Shown piece by piece: positions 10,438 through 19,205 of a stretch of DNA of 64,000 nucleotides. This DNA is from Centipeda felix. Its GTDB lineage: Bacteria; Bacillota; Negativicutes; Selenomonadales; Selenomonadaceae. Numbering within the stretch: the first letter of the stretch is position 1; each line of letters starts with the position of its first letter. A program made the translations under genes and the position numbers. The notes under the pieces are model-generated. The model saw only the letters and a program-made list of their open reading frames with translations, had not been told where the DNA came from and ran no database searches. The DNA lies in contig NZ_LT891959.1 in assembly GCF_900186465.1 (NCBI RefSeq), positions 434,001 to 498,000 of the forward strand. The letters run 5' to 3'.

Positions 10438-11703
10438 TCAGCGGAAATGAATCCGCGCTGCCTCAAGCGTGTCAGCAGAAATCTGCACCGCACCATTCTG
10501 CACGTGGTACTCCACGGGGATCGGATTGCAGCCGCCCGGCAGACCAATTGTCGCCTTGTTCATGACGACATCGCAGAGACGGCAGACGATCTGCCCATCG
10601 CGTTCGTAGTAGCCCGTCGCACCGCAGATATCGCAGGCATCGAGACCGACACCAAATGCGGAACCGCCCTTCTGCACAATGATAACGCGCACCGTTGTTC
10701 CGTCTGAGGCGTGGAATGCATAACGATGGAGGTGGCCGTCGGAGACCTGCTCCAGCGGGATCTGCACGAGCCCGTTTTCCGCCTTGACATCAACCGCCGG
10801 TACCAGCTGCTCTTTTTTATTCGCATACCAGCCGCCGACACTCGATACGAGGATCGTCACAATGAGCATTGCGAGCAGCCCCGAGCCCCAACGCTTGCGG
10901 CGGATCGCACTCGAGACGATCTGGCGGTACTGCGCAGGATTTGCCCACACAGGGCGCTCGGGCCGCGGCTGAAGAAACAGTGTAAAAGGGACGAGCACAG
11001 AGACAAAGTAGATCGCATAGATGACCTTGCCCTGATTGTCAATAAACCATGCCATATACGGAATGAGGTTCTCCGCGCCGAACATCTGCCGCGCCATCAG
11101 CACCGTCAGGACGAAGATCACCTGCTGAATGGCGGTCGCCACGACCTGCACGGTGAACACAAAGACGAGGCGCCCGTGATTGAGCGCCGCCGCCGCTTTA
11201 TACGCCAGATAGCCCGAGAGGAAGCCGAAGAATATACCGCCGAAAAAGCCTAGCATCTTGACGAGAAATGTCAACGTTAAATAGTTCCCCATCGCGACCT
11301 GTACGGTACCGACGGGAATCAGCCAGAGTTCCAGCCCGTGATAAAGGCACAGCCCCAGCGTCAATGCCCCCGTGCCGAAACGAAAGACACGCTCCTCCTG
11401 CGGCGACCATTCCCGATGGAGACTGCGCAAAAGAATTGCACAGAGAAGAATCGCACCGATGATATCGACGGTGATTGCCATACTCTCGAAGATCTCGCGG
11501 TTGACTGCCGACTTCGTGCCGACACGCACCGCTGTCATAAAGAGCGAGAGGAAAAAGCCCCATTTGAGGACACGCGTAAAGGTACGCCGTATGCTCTGGT
11601 CGGGCAATGGCAAGATGATTGCAAGCAAAATGCCGAGCGGCACGGCGAGCTTGATGCTCTCCTCCAATGCCGGTACCAGCTGTTGAAGAAATGCCTGTAA
11701 CAT
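10438..11703 (-). CDS. DUF2318 membrane protein with Cys-rich C-terminus
   Basis: Integral membrane protein of 421 aa. The first about 290 residues hold around eight hydrophobic segments (for example VPLGILLAIILPL and MLGFFGGIFFGFLSGYLAY). The C-terminal domain of about 120 residues (DUF2318, 'Fe-S-containing' family) carries CDIC followed by CRLC and a GGCNPIPV motif, suggesting a metal or Fe-S centre facing the periplasm. It is the Cj1660/FetA-like member of FTR1-P19 loci. Function is not settled; electron transfer or iron handling between P19 and the permeases is inferred. Confidence 0.88.
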   Translation of the reverse strand: MLQAFLQQLVPALEESIKLAVPLGILLAIILPLPDQSIRRTFTRVLKWGFFLSLFMTAVRVGTKSAVNREIFESMAITVDIIGAILLCAILLRSLHREWSPQEERVFRFGTGALTLGLCLYHGLELWLIPVGTVQVAMGNYLTLTFLVKMLGFFGGIFFGFLSGYLAYKAAAALNHGRLVFVFTVQVVATAIQQVIFVLTVLMARQMFGAENLIPYMAWFIDNQGKVIYAIYFVSVLVPFTLFLQPRPERPVWANPAQYRQIVSSAIRRKRWGSGLLAMLIVTILVSSVGGWYANKKEQLVPAVDVKAENGLVQIPLEQVSDGHLHRYAFHASDGTTVRVIIVQKGGSAFGVGLDACDICGATGYYERDGQIVCRLCDVVMNKATIGLPGGCNPIPVEYHVQNGAVQISADTLEAARIHFR

Positions 11704-11725
11704 GAGATATACCCTTTCCTATGAG

Positions 11726-11752
11726 AAAAGCCGCCGTCCCCCCCGGGGCGGC
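11726..11752 (-). terminator. Intra-operon terminator-like hairpin between p19 and the DUF2318 gene
   Basis: Minus strand: GCCGCC, a C/G-rich loop, GGCGGC, then TTTTC. It lies in the longest gap of the operon (115 bases). It could let the upstream genes (exbB to p19) be expressed above the downstream half. Confidence 0.55.
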
Positions 11753-11818
11753 AGCCATTCTGTGATTAGGAGGGCAGAAGGACATGCTGAGATCCCCACT
11801 GCCCATACGCAGCTGTAA

Positions 11819-12388
11819 TTACCACTTACGCGGAACGTAGTTGAACACCCAGTGCAGCTTGACCGGTTCCGTCCAGAAATGACCCCGGACACCCGTCTCC
11901 TTGTCCGTGTGGAGGAGGTAGTTCTGACGTGCAGGGCTGTCGATCGAGAAGTCGCAGTCGTACGTGCCTGCGCCGAGCATCTTGACATTTGCGCCGTAGT
12001 GGGGGCCATCATCTGCGCTCATCGGCATGAACACACCCTCGATGCTCTCGCCCGTCTCACGCTTCGTGAACTTGTAGTGCACCGTCAGGTTCGGAATCCA
12101 CTCGCCGACGCCGAAGCCGCACTCATTGCCCTCGGTTGCATGGATATCCGTCTCGATGTGGATATCTGCCTGGTCTGCCGGAAGGCTCATACCGGCAGGC
12201 TCCATCGTCACCGGCTGGAAGTAGACGAGCGCCGCCTTGAAGTGGTTCGTCGTATCCTCGATCTCATCGCCGATCGGGAACTCCTCGAACGCAGCTTCGC
12301 TGACGTGCGCGTTGATCGCGAAGGTAGAGAACGCGACTGCACCGACGGCGAGAGCCTTTTTGAGCATACTGAGACTAGATTTCTTCAT
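11819..12388 (-). CDS. P19-family periplasmic iron-transport protein
   Basis: Secreted protein of 189 aa with a Sec signal (MKKSSLSMLKKALAVGAVAF, cleavage near residue 32 after VSEA). The mature part matches the P19/Tpd family, which in Campylobacter binds copper and iron and works with FTR1. Candidate ligands are the DIHIETDIHATEG segment (two His and a Glu), GVFMPMS (Met) and DDGPHYGANV (His). It lies between ftr1 and the DUF2318 gene, as in other loci of this type. Family assignment is firm; the metal load here is inferred. Confidence 0.93.
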   Translation of the reverse strand: MKKSSLSMLKKALAVGAVAFSTFAINAHVSEAAFEEFPIGDEIEDTTNHFKAALVYFQPVTMEPAGMSLPADQADIHIETDIHATEGNECGFGVGEWIPNLTVHYKFTKRETGESIEGVFMPMSADDGPHYGANVKMLGAGTYDCDFSIDSPARQNYLLHTDKETGVRGHFWTEPVKLHWVFNYVPRKW

Positions 12389-12420
12389 GGGAAAATCCTC
12401 CTTTGAAAGATGAACCTGAC

Positions 12421-13617
12421 TTACGCCTCTGCCGCAGCAGAGCGTTTTTTATATGATACCATTGCAACTGCCGCGAGAACCAAGAGGATCTGCGGGACAA
12501 TGGTTTCATAGGTGGGATAAAGGCCGAGCAGATCGATGCTCGGAATGGGGATGGCCTCAATGATCGTGGTGGAGATGGTATCTGACTCCTGCAGCTCCTT
12601 CAGACCGCCGCCAAGGAAGGTAACCGCGAGCACAAACATGAATGCACTCGTAACCTTGAAGAACGGTCCGATGGGGATGCGCAGCGCACCACGCTGGATG
12701 AGGAAGAAGATAACCGCGAGTGCCGCACACGCGGCAACGAAGCCCGCCCAGATCATGTCGGTATCGCCGACGGCGTTGTTAAAGAGCGCCTGATAGAAGA
12801 GGATGACCTCCGCGCCCTCGCGATAAACCGCAAGGAATGCGGCAAAGCCGAGCGCACGCGACTTGCCCGTCGAGAGTGTGATCTTGACTTGGCTGTCGAT
12901 GTAGTTCTTCCATGCCTTTGCATTGGATTTGCCGCCCATCCACGCCGACGTTCCGAGAAGGACAAGGACGGCGAAAAGCGCCGTGAAGCCCTCGATCATC
13001 TCGCGGCTCGCGCCCGTCGTCGTCGTACTGTCGAGCACCTCGGCAAAGAGATAGGCACTGATAAAGCTGCAGATAATGCCTGCAATCGCCCAATTGTAGA
13101 CGGTCGAGAGCTCCTTCTCGTGGCCGGCGCGTCCGAGATAGGCAATGATGCCGACAAGGACGAGGATCGCCTCAACACCCTCACGCAGGAGGATGAGGAA
13201 CGCCTGGAGGAACATCCCCCAGCCGCCCGACTGAGCACCTGCCGTCTCGAGCTGCGTCACCTCGGTCTGAACCATATCGAGGAGCTTTGCGCCCTCGGCC
13301 TCGACCTCTGACTGCGGAGCGCCCGAACGGATGACTTTTTTCAGCGTGTAGAACTGATACTCCGTGAGGTTCGCGCTCTTGGAGGAGATGCTGCTGCGCA
13401 CAGCGCTCTCCAGACCGTCTTTCTCGTAGATGCCGTAGTAGATATTGTTGACGGCATCCTTTGCACCTTCTGCATCCCCCGACTGATAGATGGCATAGAC
13501 ACCGTCCATCTCCGTCGCGATATGGTCGTGAATCTGCTGCCATGTCTGTGCGGCGTTCGTCGACGCCGACGGCAGGAGCAGAAAGAGTGCCGTAATGAAT
13601 GCAAACAGCTTTCTCAT
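12421..13617 (-). CDS. FTR1-family iron permease with periplasmic N-terminal domain
   Basis: Inner-membrane iron permease of 398 aa. A signal peptide (MRKLFAFITALFLLLPSAST) is followed by a helical extracytoplasmic domain to about residue 130, then about seven transmembrane helices. Both defining REGxE motifs are present: REGVE at 145-149 and REGAE at 266-270. The architecture matches FetM/Cj1658 rather than plain EfeU. It sits between tonB and p19. Fe(II) or Fe(III) as the transported form cannot be told from sequence. Confidence 0.94.
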   Translation of the reverse strand: MRKLFAFITALFLLLPSASTNAAQTWQQIHDHIATEMDGVYAIYQSGDAEGAKDAVNNIYYGIYEKDGLESAVRSSISSKSANLTEYQFYTLKKVIRSGAPQSEVEAEGAKLLDMVQTEVTQLETAGAQSGGWGMFLQAFLILLREGVEAILVLVGIIAYLGRAGHEKELSTVYNWAIAGIICSFISAYLFAEVLDSTTTTGASREMIEGFTALFAVLVLLGTSAWMGGKSNAKAWKNYIDSQVKITLSTGKSRALGFAAFLAVYREGAEVILFYQALFNNAVGDTDMIWAGFVAACAALAVIFFLIQRGALRIPIGPFFKVTSAFMFVLAVTFLGGGLKELQESDTISTTIIEAIPIPSIDLLGLYPTYETIVPQILLVLAAVAMVSYKKRSAAAEA

Positions 13618-13645
13618 TGGATTGTCTGCGTTCCCCTTTCCTCGA

Positions 13646-14293
13646 TCATTTAATATTACGTGCCGGTTTCATATTGAAGTACACAGGGCACTGCATATTC
13701 GATTCCATCGGCTGCCCATTCATGTCCTTGGCCGGTTCGAACTTCCACTGCTTCTCAACAATACGCCGCGCCAGACGGTCATAGACGAGATTCCCCGAGC
13801 TGATCTGAATCTTCGTCCACACGACACGTCCGTCCGTGCCGATATGGGCTGACACGGCAATACGCCCCGTGAACGGAATCACACCGTAGGCAGGCTGCTC
13901 GGCATGGATGATCTTGCCGGGCTGCCCGATCTGCTTTCCGTCGCCGGATTTCAGGACATGTTCTTCCTCGGGCTTATTCGCCGAATCCTCGGCTTCCTTC
14001 AGCAGTGTCGTCGTCGCCTCCTCAGGAATCTCCGCCTCAACGACGGCGGGCTCTTCCTCTGCCTCCGCAGGCTCAGGCGGTGGTGGTGGCGGCGGAGGCG
14101 GTGGTTCCTCCGGCTGCTGCTCCTCGGGCGGCCCATCGTCGTCAGCGAGCTCCACCCACTCCATCGGTTCGTCCGGCGGCTGCTCGATGTGCTTAAAGAC
14201 GTGCGGGATCAGCACCATCAGAAAGAGCCAAGCGACGATGTGGAAGAAGAACGCGACGAGGAAGGCAAGCCGCCAATGTGTCTGATAGCGCAT
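13646..14293 (-). CDS. tonB: TonB-family energy transducer
   Basis: 215-aa protein with one N-terminal membrane anchor (LAFLVAFFFHIVAWLFLMVL), an acidic proline-rich spacer (about ten consecutive prolines near residues 62-75) and a C-terminal TonB domain (GRIAVSAHIGTDGRVVWTK, KQWKFEPAKDMNGQP). It carries the proton-motive force from ExbB/ExbD to outer-membrane receptors. The start overlaps the exbD stop (TGATG). No TonB-dependent receptor is encoded in the window, so its partner is elsewhere. Confidence 0.92.
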   Translation of the reverse strand: MRYQTHWRLAFLVAFFFHIVAWLFLMVLIPHVFKHIEQPPDEPMEWVELADDDGPPEEQQPEEPPPPPPPPPPEPAEAEEEPAVVEAEIPEEATTTLLKEAEDSANKPEEEHVLKSGDGKQIGQPGKIIHAEQPAYGVIPFTGRIAVSAHIGTDGRVVWTKIQISSGNLVYDRLARRIVEKQWKFEPAKDMNGQPMESNMQCPVYFNMKPARNIK

Positions 14294-14703
14294 CAGACGC
14301 CCCCCGTCTCCGTCGCGATGGACACGTGACGCGTCCCCGCTTCCTTCAGTGCATCAAAGACACTGACGACAAACTGATAGTCCGCCTTCTTGTCGCCGCG
14401 CACGACGAACACCGTATCCGGATCGCTGTTGAGCTGTTCCTTGACGCGTGAGGTCAGCTCACGCGTTGGCTCATCATCGCGGTCGAAGAGCACCTTGCCG
14501 TCCTCCGTCACCGTAATGGAGACGATGTGCGGACGTGTGTCCTGCTGTGCGCTCGCCGCCTGCGGCAGGCTGACCTGCACCGTGCTCGCGTTCACCATAT
14601 ACATCGTGCTCAGCATGAAGAACACCAAGAGGAAGAGCATGATGTCGATCATCGGGACGATCATGACGAGCGGCTCGCGCACATCATGAAAATTACGACG
14701 CAT
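14293..14703 (-). CDS. exbD: ExbD/TolR-family proton-channel subunit
   Basis: 136-aa inner-membrane protein. The single helix IVPMIDIMLFLLVFFMLST includes the Asp that carries protons in ExbD/TolR (D in PMIDIM). The periplasmic domain follows (RGDKKADYQFVVSVFDALKEAG). It overlaps exbB by 11 bases and tonB by 1, so the three are translationally coupled. ExbD rather than TolR is chosen because a TonB-type, not TolA-type, gene follows. Confidence 0.93.
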   Translation of the reverse strand: MRRNFHDVREPLVMIVPMIDIMLFLLVFFMLSTMYMVNASTVQVSLPQAASAQQDTRPHIVSITVTEDGKVLFDRDDEPTRELTSRVKEQLNSDPDTVFVVRGDKKADYQFVVSVFDALKEAGTRHVSIATETGGV

Positions 14704-15319
14704 GAGCCTTCCCTCCGTCCGCCGCCGCGAGCCCTGCCGAGACGGTATTCATCGTCTTTTCGAGGAGCGTCAGCATCACATCCAGACGCTGTGCAAAGTA
14801 GGTATGCACGACGAGCGAGAAGATCGCGACGAAAAGTCCTGTCGCCGTCGCAACCAGCGCCTCACCGATGCCGCCCGTGATTGCCATGGGCTGACCTGCC
14901 TGCAGGTTGAAGATGCTGAACGACTGGATCATGCCCGAGATCGTTCCCAGAAGTCCAAGGAGCGGTGCGAGCGTAACGATCATCGAGAGATAGTTGAGAC
15001 GTGCACGCAGGAGCATCGCCGCCTCGCCATAGACACCCTCGAGCGTCATCGGGACATCCTCCCCTGCCTTGCGGGCATCCAGTGCACTCTTCACGAGATG
15101 GGCGACCATGTTGTCCTTGCCCTCAACGGCGGGGGCAACCTCGTCCATCTTATGCTTGCGGAGCGACTCAGCAACCGTCGCCTCAAGTTCCCTTGCACCC
15201 TGCGATGCACGCCGATAGAGCAGGAAGCGGTCCACCGCAATCGCCGCCACCGTCAGCGAGCACAGGAGCAGCAGGTACATAACCGGACCGCCCTTTTCAA
15301 ATAGTTCTGCACTGGTCAC
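14693..15319 (-). CDS. exbB: ExbB/TolQ/MotA-family proton-channel subunit
   Basis: 208-aa inner-membrane protein with three hydrophobic segments (VMYLLLLCSLTVAAIAVDRF; LSMIVTLAPLLGLLGTISGM; GIGEALVATATGLFVAIFSL). The conserved APLLGLLGTVxGM and EAL-x-TTAxGL type motifs place it in the ExbB/TolQ family. GTG start at 15319 after AAGGATGG. First gene of the iron operon, about 90 bases after a consensus promoter. Confidence 0.94.
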   Translation of the reverse strand: MTSAELFEKGGPVMYLLLLCSLTVAAIAVDRFLLYRRASQGARELEATVAESLRKHKMDEVAPAVEGKDNMVAHLVKSALDARKAGEDVPMTLEGVYGEAAMLLRARLNYLSMIVTLAPLLGLLGTISGMIQSFSIFNLQAGQPMAITGGIGEALVATATGLFVAIFSLVVHTYFAQRLDVMLTLLEKTMNTVSAGLAAADGGKAHAS

Positions 15320-15397
15320 AAAAACACCATCCTTATCTTCTCAAGCCGTGGGAAAATCCCATTTTTACCACATGGAGAATGAAACCCATCCCATATT

Positions 15398-15416
15398 CAA
15401 ATCGATTATCAGTATA
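15398..15416. promoter_or_regulatory. Fur-box-like sequence over the -10 of the iron operon
   Basis: Minus-strand TATACTGATAATCGATTTG matches the 19-bp Fur consensus GATAATGATAATCATTATC at 13 positions, including an unbroken TGATAATC core. It overlaps the -10 hexamer, so Fur binding would block RNA polymerase. The match was counted by eye. Confidence 0.5.
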
Positions 15417-15439
15417 TCTCTAAGGAAACTGATTGTCAA
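15411..15439 (-). promoter_or_regulatory. Sigma-70 type promoter of the ten-gene iron operon
   Basis: Minus strand: TTGACA, 17-base spacer, TATACT. The start site falls about 85 bases before the exbB GTG. Confidence 0.85.
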
Positions 15440-15472
15440 TATTCTTTCCAATAAATGTGATCTAAATGAATT

Positions 15473-16669
15473 TTATTCACTTATTGATTTATATGATTTT
15501 GCAAGTTCTTCGAAGTGCGCCAGTGACTTCTCGATCATTTCCGTACGAACACAGTATGCCGCACGGAAGTAGCCGGGACAACCGAAGTCCCGCCCCGGTA
15601 CAAGCAGGAGATCATATTCCTGTGCGCGCCGACAGAATGCCGCATCGTCCGGCTCAAGCGCCTGCGGGAAGAGATAGAATGCCCCCTGTGGGCGCACGCA
15701 GGAAAAGCCGAGTGCCGTCAGGCCGTCATAGAGGAGGGCTGCATTCCTCGCGTAGGTGCTGAGATCGGCGGCTCGTCCGGCACAGCGTGCGACGACGAGC
15801 TGCCAGAGTGAGGGCGCATTGACGTGGGTGAGGACACGCGCTGCCCCCGCGATTGCGCCGTAGATGCGAGCGAAGTCCGCCGCTGTATCCGGCACGACGA
15901 TATAGCCGATGCGCTCCCCGGGCAGGGAGAAGGACTTGCTGTAGGAATAGCAGACAATCGTATTGTCGTAAAAGAGAGGAATGCAGGGGACGGAGGCACC
16001 GTCATAGACGATCTCACGATATGGCTCATCTGCGACGATGAAGATCGGATGCCCGTACTCCTGCTCCTTCGCGCGGAGAAGATCGGCAAGGTGTCGAATG
16101 GTCGTCTCACGGTAGACCGCACCGCTCGGATTGTTCGGCGAGTTGACAATGACCGCCTTGGTCTGTGGGGTCAGTGCCCGCTCAAGTGCCGTGAGGTCAA
16201 TCTGAAAATCGTCCGTCTTGGCCGGGACGACGACGAGCTTACCGCCGCACGCCTCGACAAAGACGCGGTACTCCGGGAAGAATGGCGCAAAGGTGACGAA
16301 CTCGTCCCCCGGCTCGGTGAGTGCCTTGAACGTGATCGTCACCGACGCCGCCGCGCCCGCCGTCATAAAGAGATTCTTCCCCGTGACCTCCATGCCGAAG
16401 CGATGCTTCAGATCGGCGGCAAGCACCTCGCGCACGGCAGGCTTTCCCGGTGCAATCGTGTAGCCGTGCACCTCGGTCGGGTCGCCGTGCATGAGGATGT
16501 CGACCGCCGCATCCCGAATAAAGTCCGGCACAGGTACATTCGGATTGCCGAGGCTGAAATCAAAGACATTTTCCGCACCGACCTCTGCCGCGCGCTTCTG
16601 TCCAAACTCAAAAATCGTGCGAATCGTGGACTTTTTCGTCCCGAGCACATACATTTCCTCTGAGACCAT
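15473..16669 (-). CDS. PLP-dependent class I aminotransferase
   Basis: 398-aa fold-type I aminotransferase. The cofactor-binding residues are visible: NSPNNPSG (Asn near 178), ADEPYRE (Asp near 214) and the Schiff-base Lys in SYSKSFSLPGERIGY (K245). It probably acts on aspartate or another amino acid; the subgroup (often annotated simply as pyridoxal phosphate-dependent aminotransferase) does not reveal the substrate. Its ATG follows a GGGGGAGGAG Shine-Dalgarno by 4 bases. It stands alone, with its stop about 30 bases before the promoter of the iron operon. Confidence 0.9.
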   Translation of the reverse strand: MVSEEMYVLGTKKSTIRTIFEFGQKRAAEVGAENVFDFSLGNPNVPVPDFIRDAAVDILMHGDPTEVHGYTIAPGKPAVREVLAADLKHRFGMEVTGKNLFMTAGAAASVTITFKALTEPGDEFVTFAPFFPEYRVFVEACGGKLVVVPAKTDDFQIDLTALERALTPQTKAVIVNSPNNPSGAVYRETTIRHLADLLRAKEQEYGHPIFIVADEPYREIVYDGASVPCIPLFYDNTIVCYSYSKSFSLPGERIGYIVVPDTAADFARIYGAIAGAARVLTHVNAPSLWQLVVARCAGRAADLSTYARNAALLYDGLTALGFSCVRPQGAFYLFPQALEPDDAAFCRRAQEYDLLLVPGRDFGCPGYFRAAYCVRTEMIEKSLAHFEELAKSYKSISE

Positions 16670-16771
16670 CGTACTCCTCCCCCTATGTGAGTGAAAACAG
16701 ATGCTATTCTATCATATTGTGAAAAAAAATACTACACATTGAGTTGCACTCTCACAAAGCTTTCATGGAAA

Positions 16772-16813
16772 CAAAAAAGCTGCCGCAGTATGGTCTCCCC
16801 ACGCTGCGGCAGC
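16772..16813 (-). terminator. Terminator after the M18 aminopeptidase gene
   Basis: Minus strand GCTGCCGCAG, 15-base loop, CTGCGGCAGC, then TTTTTTG. It closes the birA-coaX-dusB-M18 transcript. Confidence 0.93.
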
Positions 16814-16828
16814 CTCGATATGCGATAG

Positions 16829-18217
16829 TTACGCATTCCGCAGGAATACGTCATACCCTTTTTTCATCTCATAGATGTCCGCCTTGCTCGTAACCTCCCA
16901 CGGTGCATGCATGCTCATCACTGCAACCCCGTTGTCGATCACGTTCATCCCGTAGCGCGCCATAATGTAGGCGATGGTTCCGCCGCCGCCGAGATCGACG
17001 CGCCCGAGCTCCGCGAGCTGATAGCGGACGCCGCCCGCATCCATCATGCGGCGCAGTTCGCCCAGATACTCTGCACTCGCATCACTGGAGCCGGACTTGC
17101 CGCGCGAGCCTGTGAACTTGTTGAACACCATGCCGCGCCCGAGATAGGCGACGTTCTTCTTCTCGAACGCGTCTGCATAGAGTGCGTCATAGGCGCTCGA
17201 AACATCCGAGGAGAGCATCCGCGAGTGCGCGAGCGTGCGGCGCAGCGCGAGCTCCGTATACTGGCCGCAGGCAGAGAGCACCTCGGCGACCATGTTTTCA
17301 AAGAAGCGCGACTGCATTCCCGTCGCTCCAACGCTGCCGATCTCCTCCTTGTCAACGAGGAGACAGCACGCCGTACGCCGCACATCCGCCGTCTCAACCA
17401 TGGAGCGGAGTGCCGTATAGGAGCAGACGCGGTCATCCTGTCCGTAGCCGAGCACCATGCTGCGGTCAAAGCCAAGCTCGCGCGCACGGCCTGCCGGAAC
17501 GAGGGTCAGCTCTGCCGACTGGAAATCCTCCTCTGCAATGCCGTACGTCTCACGAATGAGCGCCAGCACGCCATCCTTGACGGACTCCTTTTCCTCCTTT
17601 GCGAGAGGGATTCCGCCGATCAGCACATCGAGTTTCTCGCCCTCGATCACCTTTGCCGCCTTTTTCTCCAGCTGCTCCTGCGAGAGATGGACGAGCAGAT
17701 CCGTCACGCAGAACACGGGGTCGTCCGCCTTCTCCCCGAGCGTGATTGTGACCGTTGTGCCGTCCTTCTTGACGACAACACCGTGCAGGGCAAGCGGAAT
17801 CGTCACCCACTGATACTTCTTGATGCCGCCGTAGTAATGCGTATCAAAGTACGCCAGTCCGCCGTCCTCATAGAGCGGATTCTGCTTCACATCGAGGCGG
17901 CACGTATCGATGTGCGCACCGAGGATATTCATGCCGTGTTCCATCGGCTCTGTGCCGATATGAAAGAGCACAATCGCCTTTTTCATATTGACGGCGTAGA
18001 CCTTGTCCCCCGCGCGGAGCTGCGTCCCCTCAGCGATAATGTCCGCCAGATCGCGGTAGCCCGCCGCCTCAGCAGCACGTACCGCCTCCTGCACACTCTC
18101 ACGCTCCGTCTTGCAGTCCGAGAGGAAATCAATATAGCCGCGTGCGAGCGCATCCACCTCTGCGCGTTCCTCTGCCGAATAGCCCGTCCAAACAGACTTT
18201 TTCTTATCGTCACTCAT
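16829..18217 (-). CDS. M18-family aminopeptidase
   Basis: 462-aa zinc aminopeptidase of family M18, a cytosolic enzyme that trims N-terminal residues from peptides. Metal/catalytic motifs: GAHIDTCRLDV (His and Asp near residue 110), LLVDKEEIGSVGATGMQ (catalytic Glu-Glu pair near 290) and VMSMHAPWEV near the end. The length and these motifs fit the bacterial ApeA/LAP4-like group. It follows dusB by 16 bases and ends at a strong terminator. Confidence 0.92.
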   Translation of the reverse strand: MSDDKKKSVWTGYSAEERAEVDALARGYIDFLSDCKTERESVQEAVRAAEAAGYRDLADIIAEGTQLRAGDKVYAVNMKKAIVLFHIGTEPMEHGMNILGAHIDTCRLDVKQNPLYEDGGLAYFDTHYYGGIKKYQWVTIPLALHGVVVKKDGTTVTITLGEKADDPVFCVTDLLVHLSQEQLEKKAAKVIEGEKLDVLIGGIPLAKEEKESVKDGVLALIRETYGIAEEDFQSAELTLVPAGRARELGFDRSMVLGYGQDDRVCSYTALRSMVETADVRRTACCLLVDKEEIGSVGATGMQSRFFENMVAEVLSACGQYTELALRRTLAHSRMLSSDVSSAYDALYADAFEKKNVAYLGRGMVFNKFTGSRGKSGSSDASAEYLGELRRMMDAGGVRYQLAELGRVDLGGGGTIAYIMARYGMNVIDNGVAVMSMHAPWEVTSKADIYEMKKGYDVFLRNA

Positions 18218-18233
18218 AATGGTTCCTTTCTAC

Positions 18234-19205
18234 CTATACTCCCCATGCCCCATGGAGAATTTCTGCAAACTCTGTCCGCGACGCCGCGCGGTTGAATCGC
18301 TCACGCAGCTCCGCGCTGCCCTTCAGACCGCGCGTGTACCACGCCGCATGCTTGCGCATCTCGCGGATCCCAATGTACTCGCCCTTGTACCCGACTAAGA
18401 GATCGAGATGGCGCAGAATCACCGCCGCACGCTCCGCCAGCGTCGGCGGCGGCATCTCCTCCCCCGTATGCAGCCAGTGAATCAGCTGCGGGAAAATCCA
18501 TGGATTTCCCTGCGCACCGCGCCCAATCATCACTGCATCTGCCCCCGTGATCTCAAGTGCACGTTTGAGATCGGCAGGACGGCGGACATCCCCGCTCACG
18601 ATGACGGGAATCCCGACCGCACGCTTCACCTCAGCAATCGCTGCATAGTCCGCGCTGCCGCTGTAGAACTGCTCGCGCGTCCGCCCATGCACGGCGACCG
18701 CGTCCACGCCGACTGCCTCCGCCATGCGTGCGATTTCCACTGCGTTGCGCGAGGCATCGTCCCAGCCGAGCCGCATCTTCACCGTAAACGGCAGACGCGT
18801 CGCACGGCGGATCGCCGTCAAAATCTCCTCCGCCCGCTTTGGGTCACGCATCAGTGCTGATCCTTCGCCGTTCCTGACGACCTTCGGTGCGGGACATCCC
18901 ATATTGAAATCGAGGATATCCGCCGTTCCAAGCTCCTCGATATACGCCGCCGCCTCGGCTGCCATCGCCGCCGACTTGGCAAAGATCTGCATCGCAATCG
19001 GACGCTCATCCGGCTCCGTACGCAGCATGTTCATCGTGTGCTCATTGCGATAGTGGATCCCCTGACTGCTGACCATCTCCGCGAAGGCGAGCGGGCAGCC
19101 CATTCCATGCGCAATCACGCGGTAGGCAGTATCCGTGACCCCCGCCATCGGCGCGAGAAAAATCGGATCGTCAAAGGCAAACGCGCCGAGTTTCATCGGG
19201 TTCAC
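18234..19205 (-). CDS. dusB: tRNA-dihydrouridine synthase (DusB type)
   Basis: 323-aa flavoenzyme that reduces uridines in the tRNA D-loop. FMN-barrel start [14 protein letters not shown], catalytic-Cys region [15 protein letters not shown]-contact [20 protein letters not shown] and phosphate-binding [11 protein letters not shown] are all present. The GTG at 19205 overlaps the coaX stop (GTGA); an ATG three codons in (19196) is an alternative. It lies inside birA-coaX-dusB-M18. Confidence 0.94.
   Translation of the reverse strand: MNPMKLGAFAFDDPIFLAPMAGVTDTAYRVIAHGMGCPLAFAEMVSSQGIHYRNEHTMNMLRTEPDERPIAMQIFAKSAAMAAEAAAYIEELGTADILDFNMGCPAPKVVRNGEGSALMRDPKRAEEILTAIRRATRLPFTVKMRLGWDDASRNAVEIARMAEAVGVDAVAVHGRTREQFYSGSADYAAIAEVKRAVGIPVIVSGDVRRPADLKRALEITGADAVMIGRGAQGNPWIFPQLIHWLHTGEEMPPPTLAERAAVILRHLDLLVGYKGEYIGIREMRKHAAWYTRGLKGSAELRERFNRAASRTEFAEILHGAWGV

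Noticed and set aside
14041-14110. Tandem GGT/GGC-type repeat as a microsatellite
   Set aside because: It is the proline-rich spacer of TonB read on the opposite strand; coding constraint explains it.
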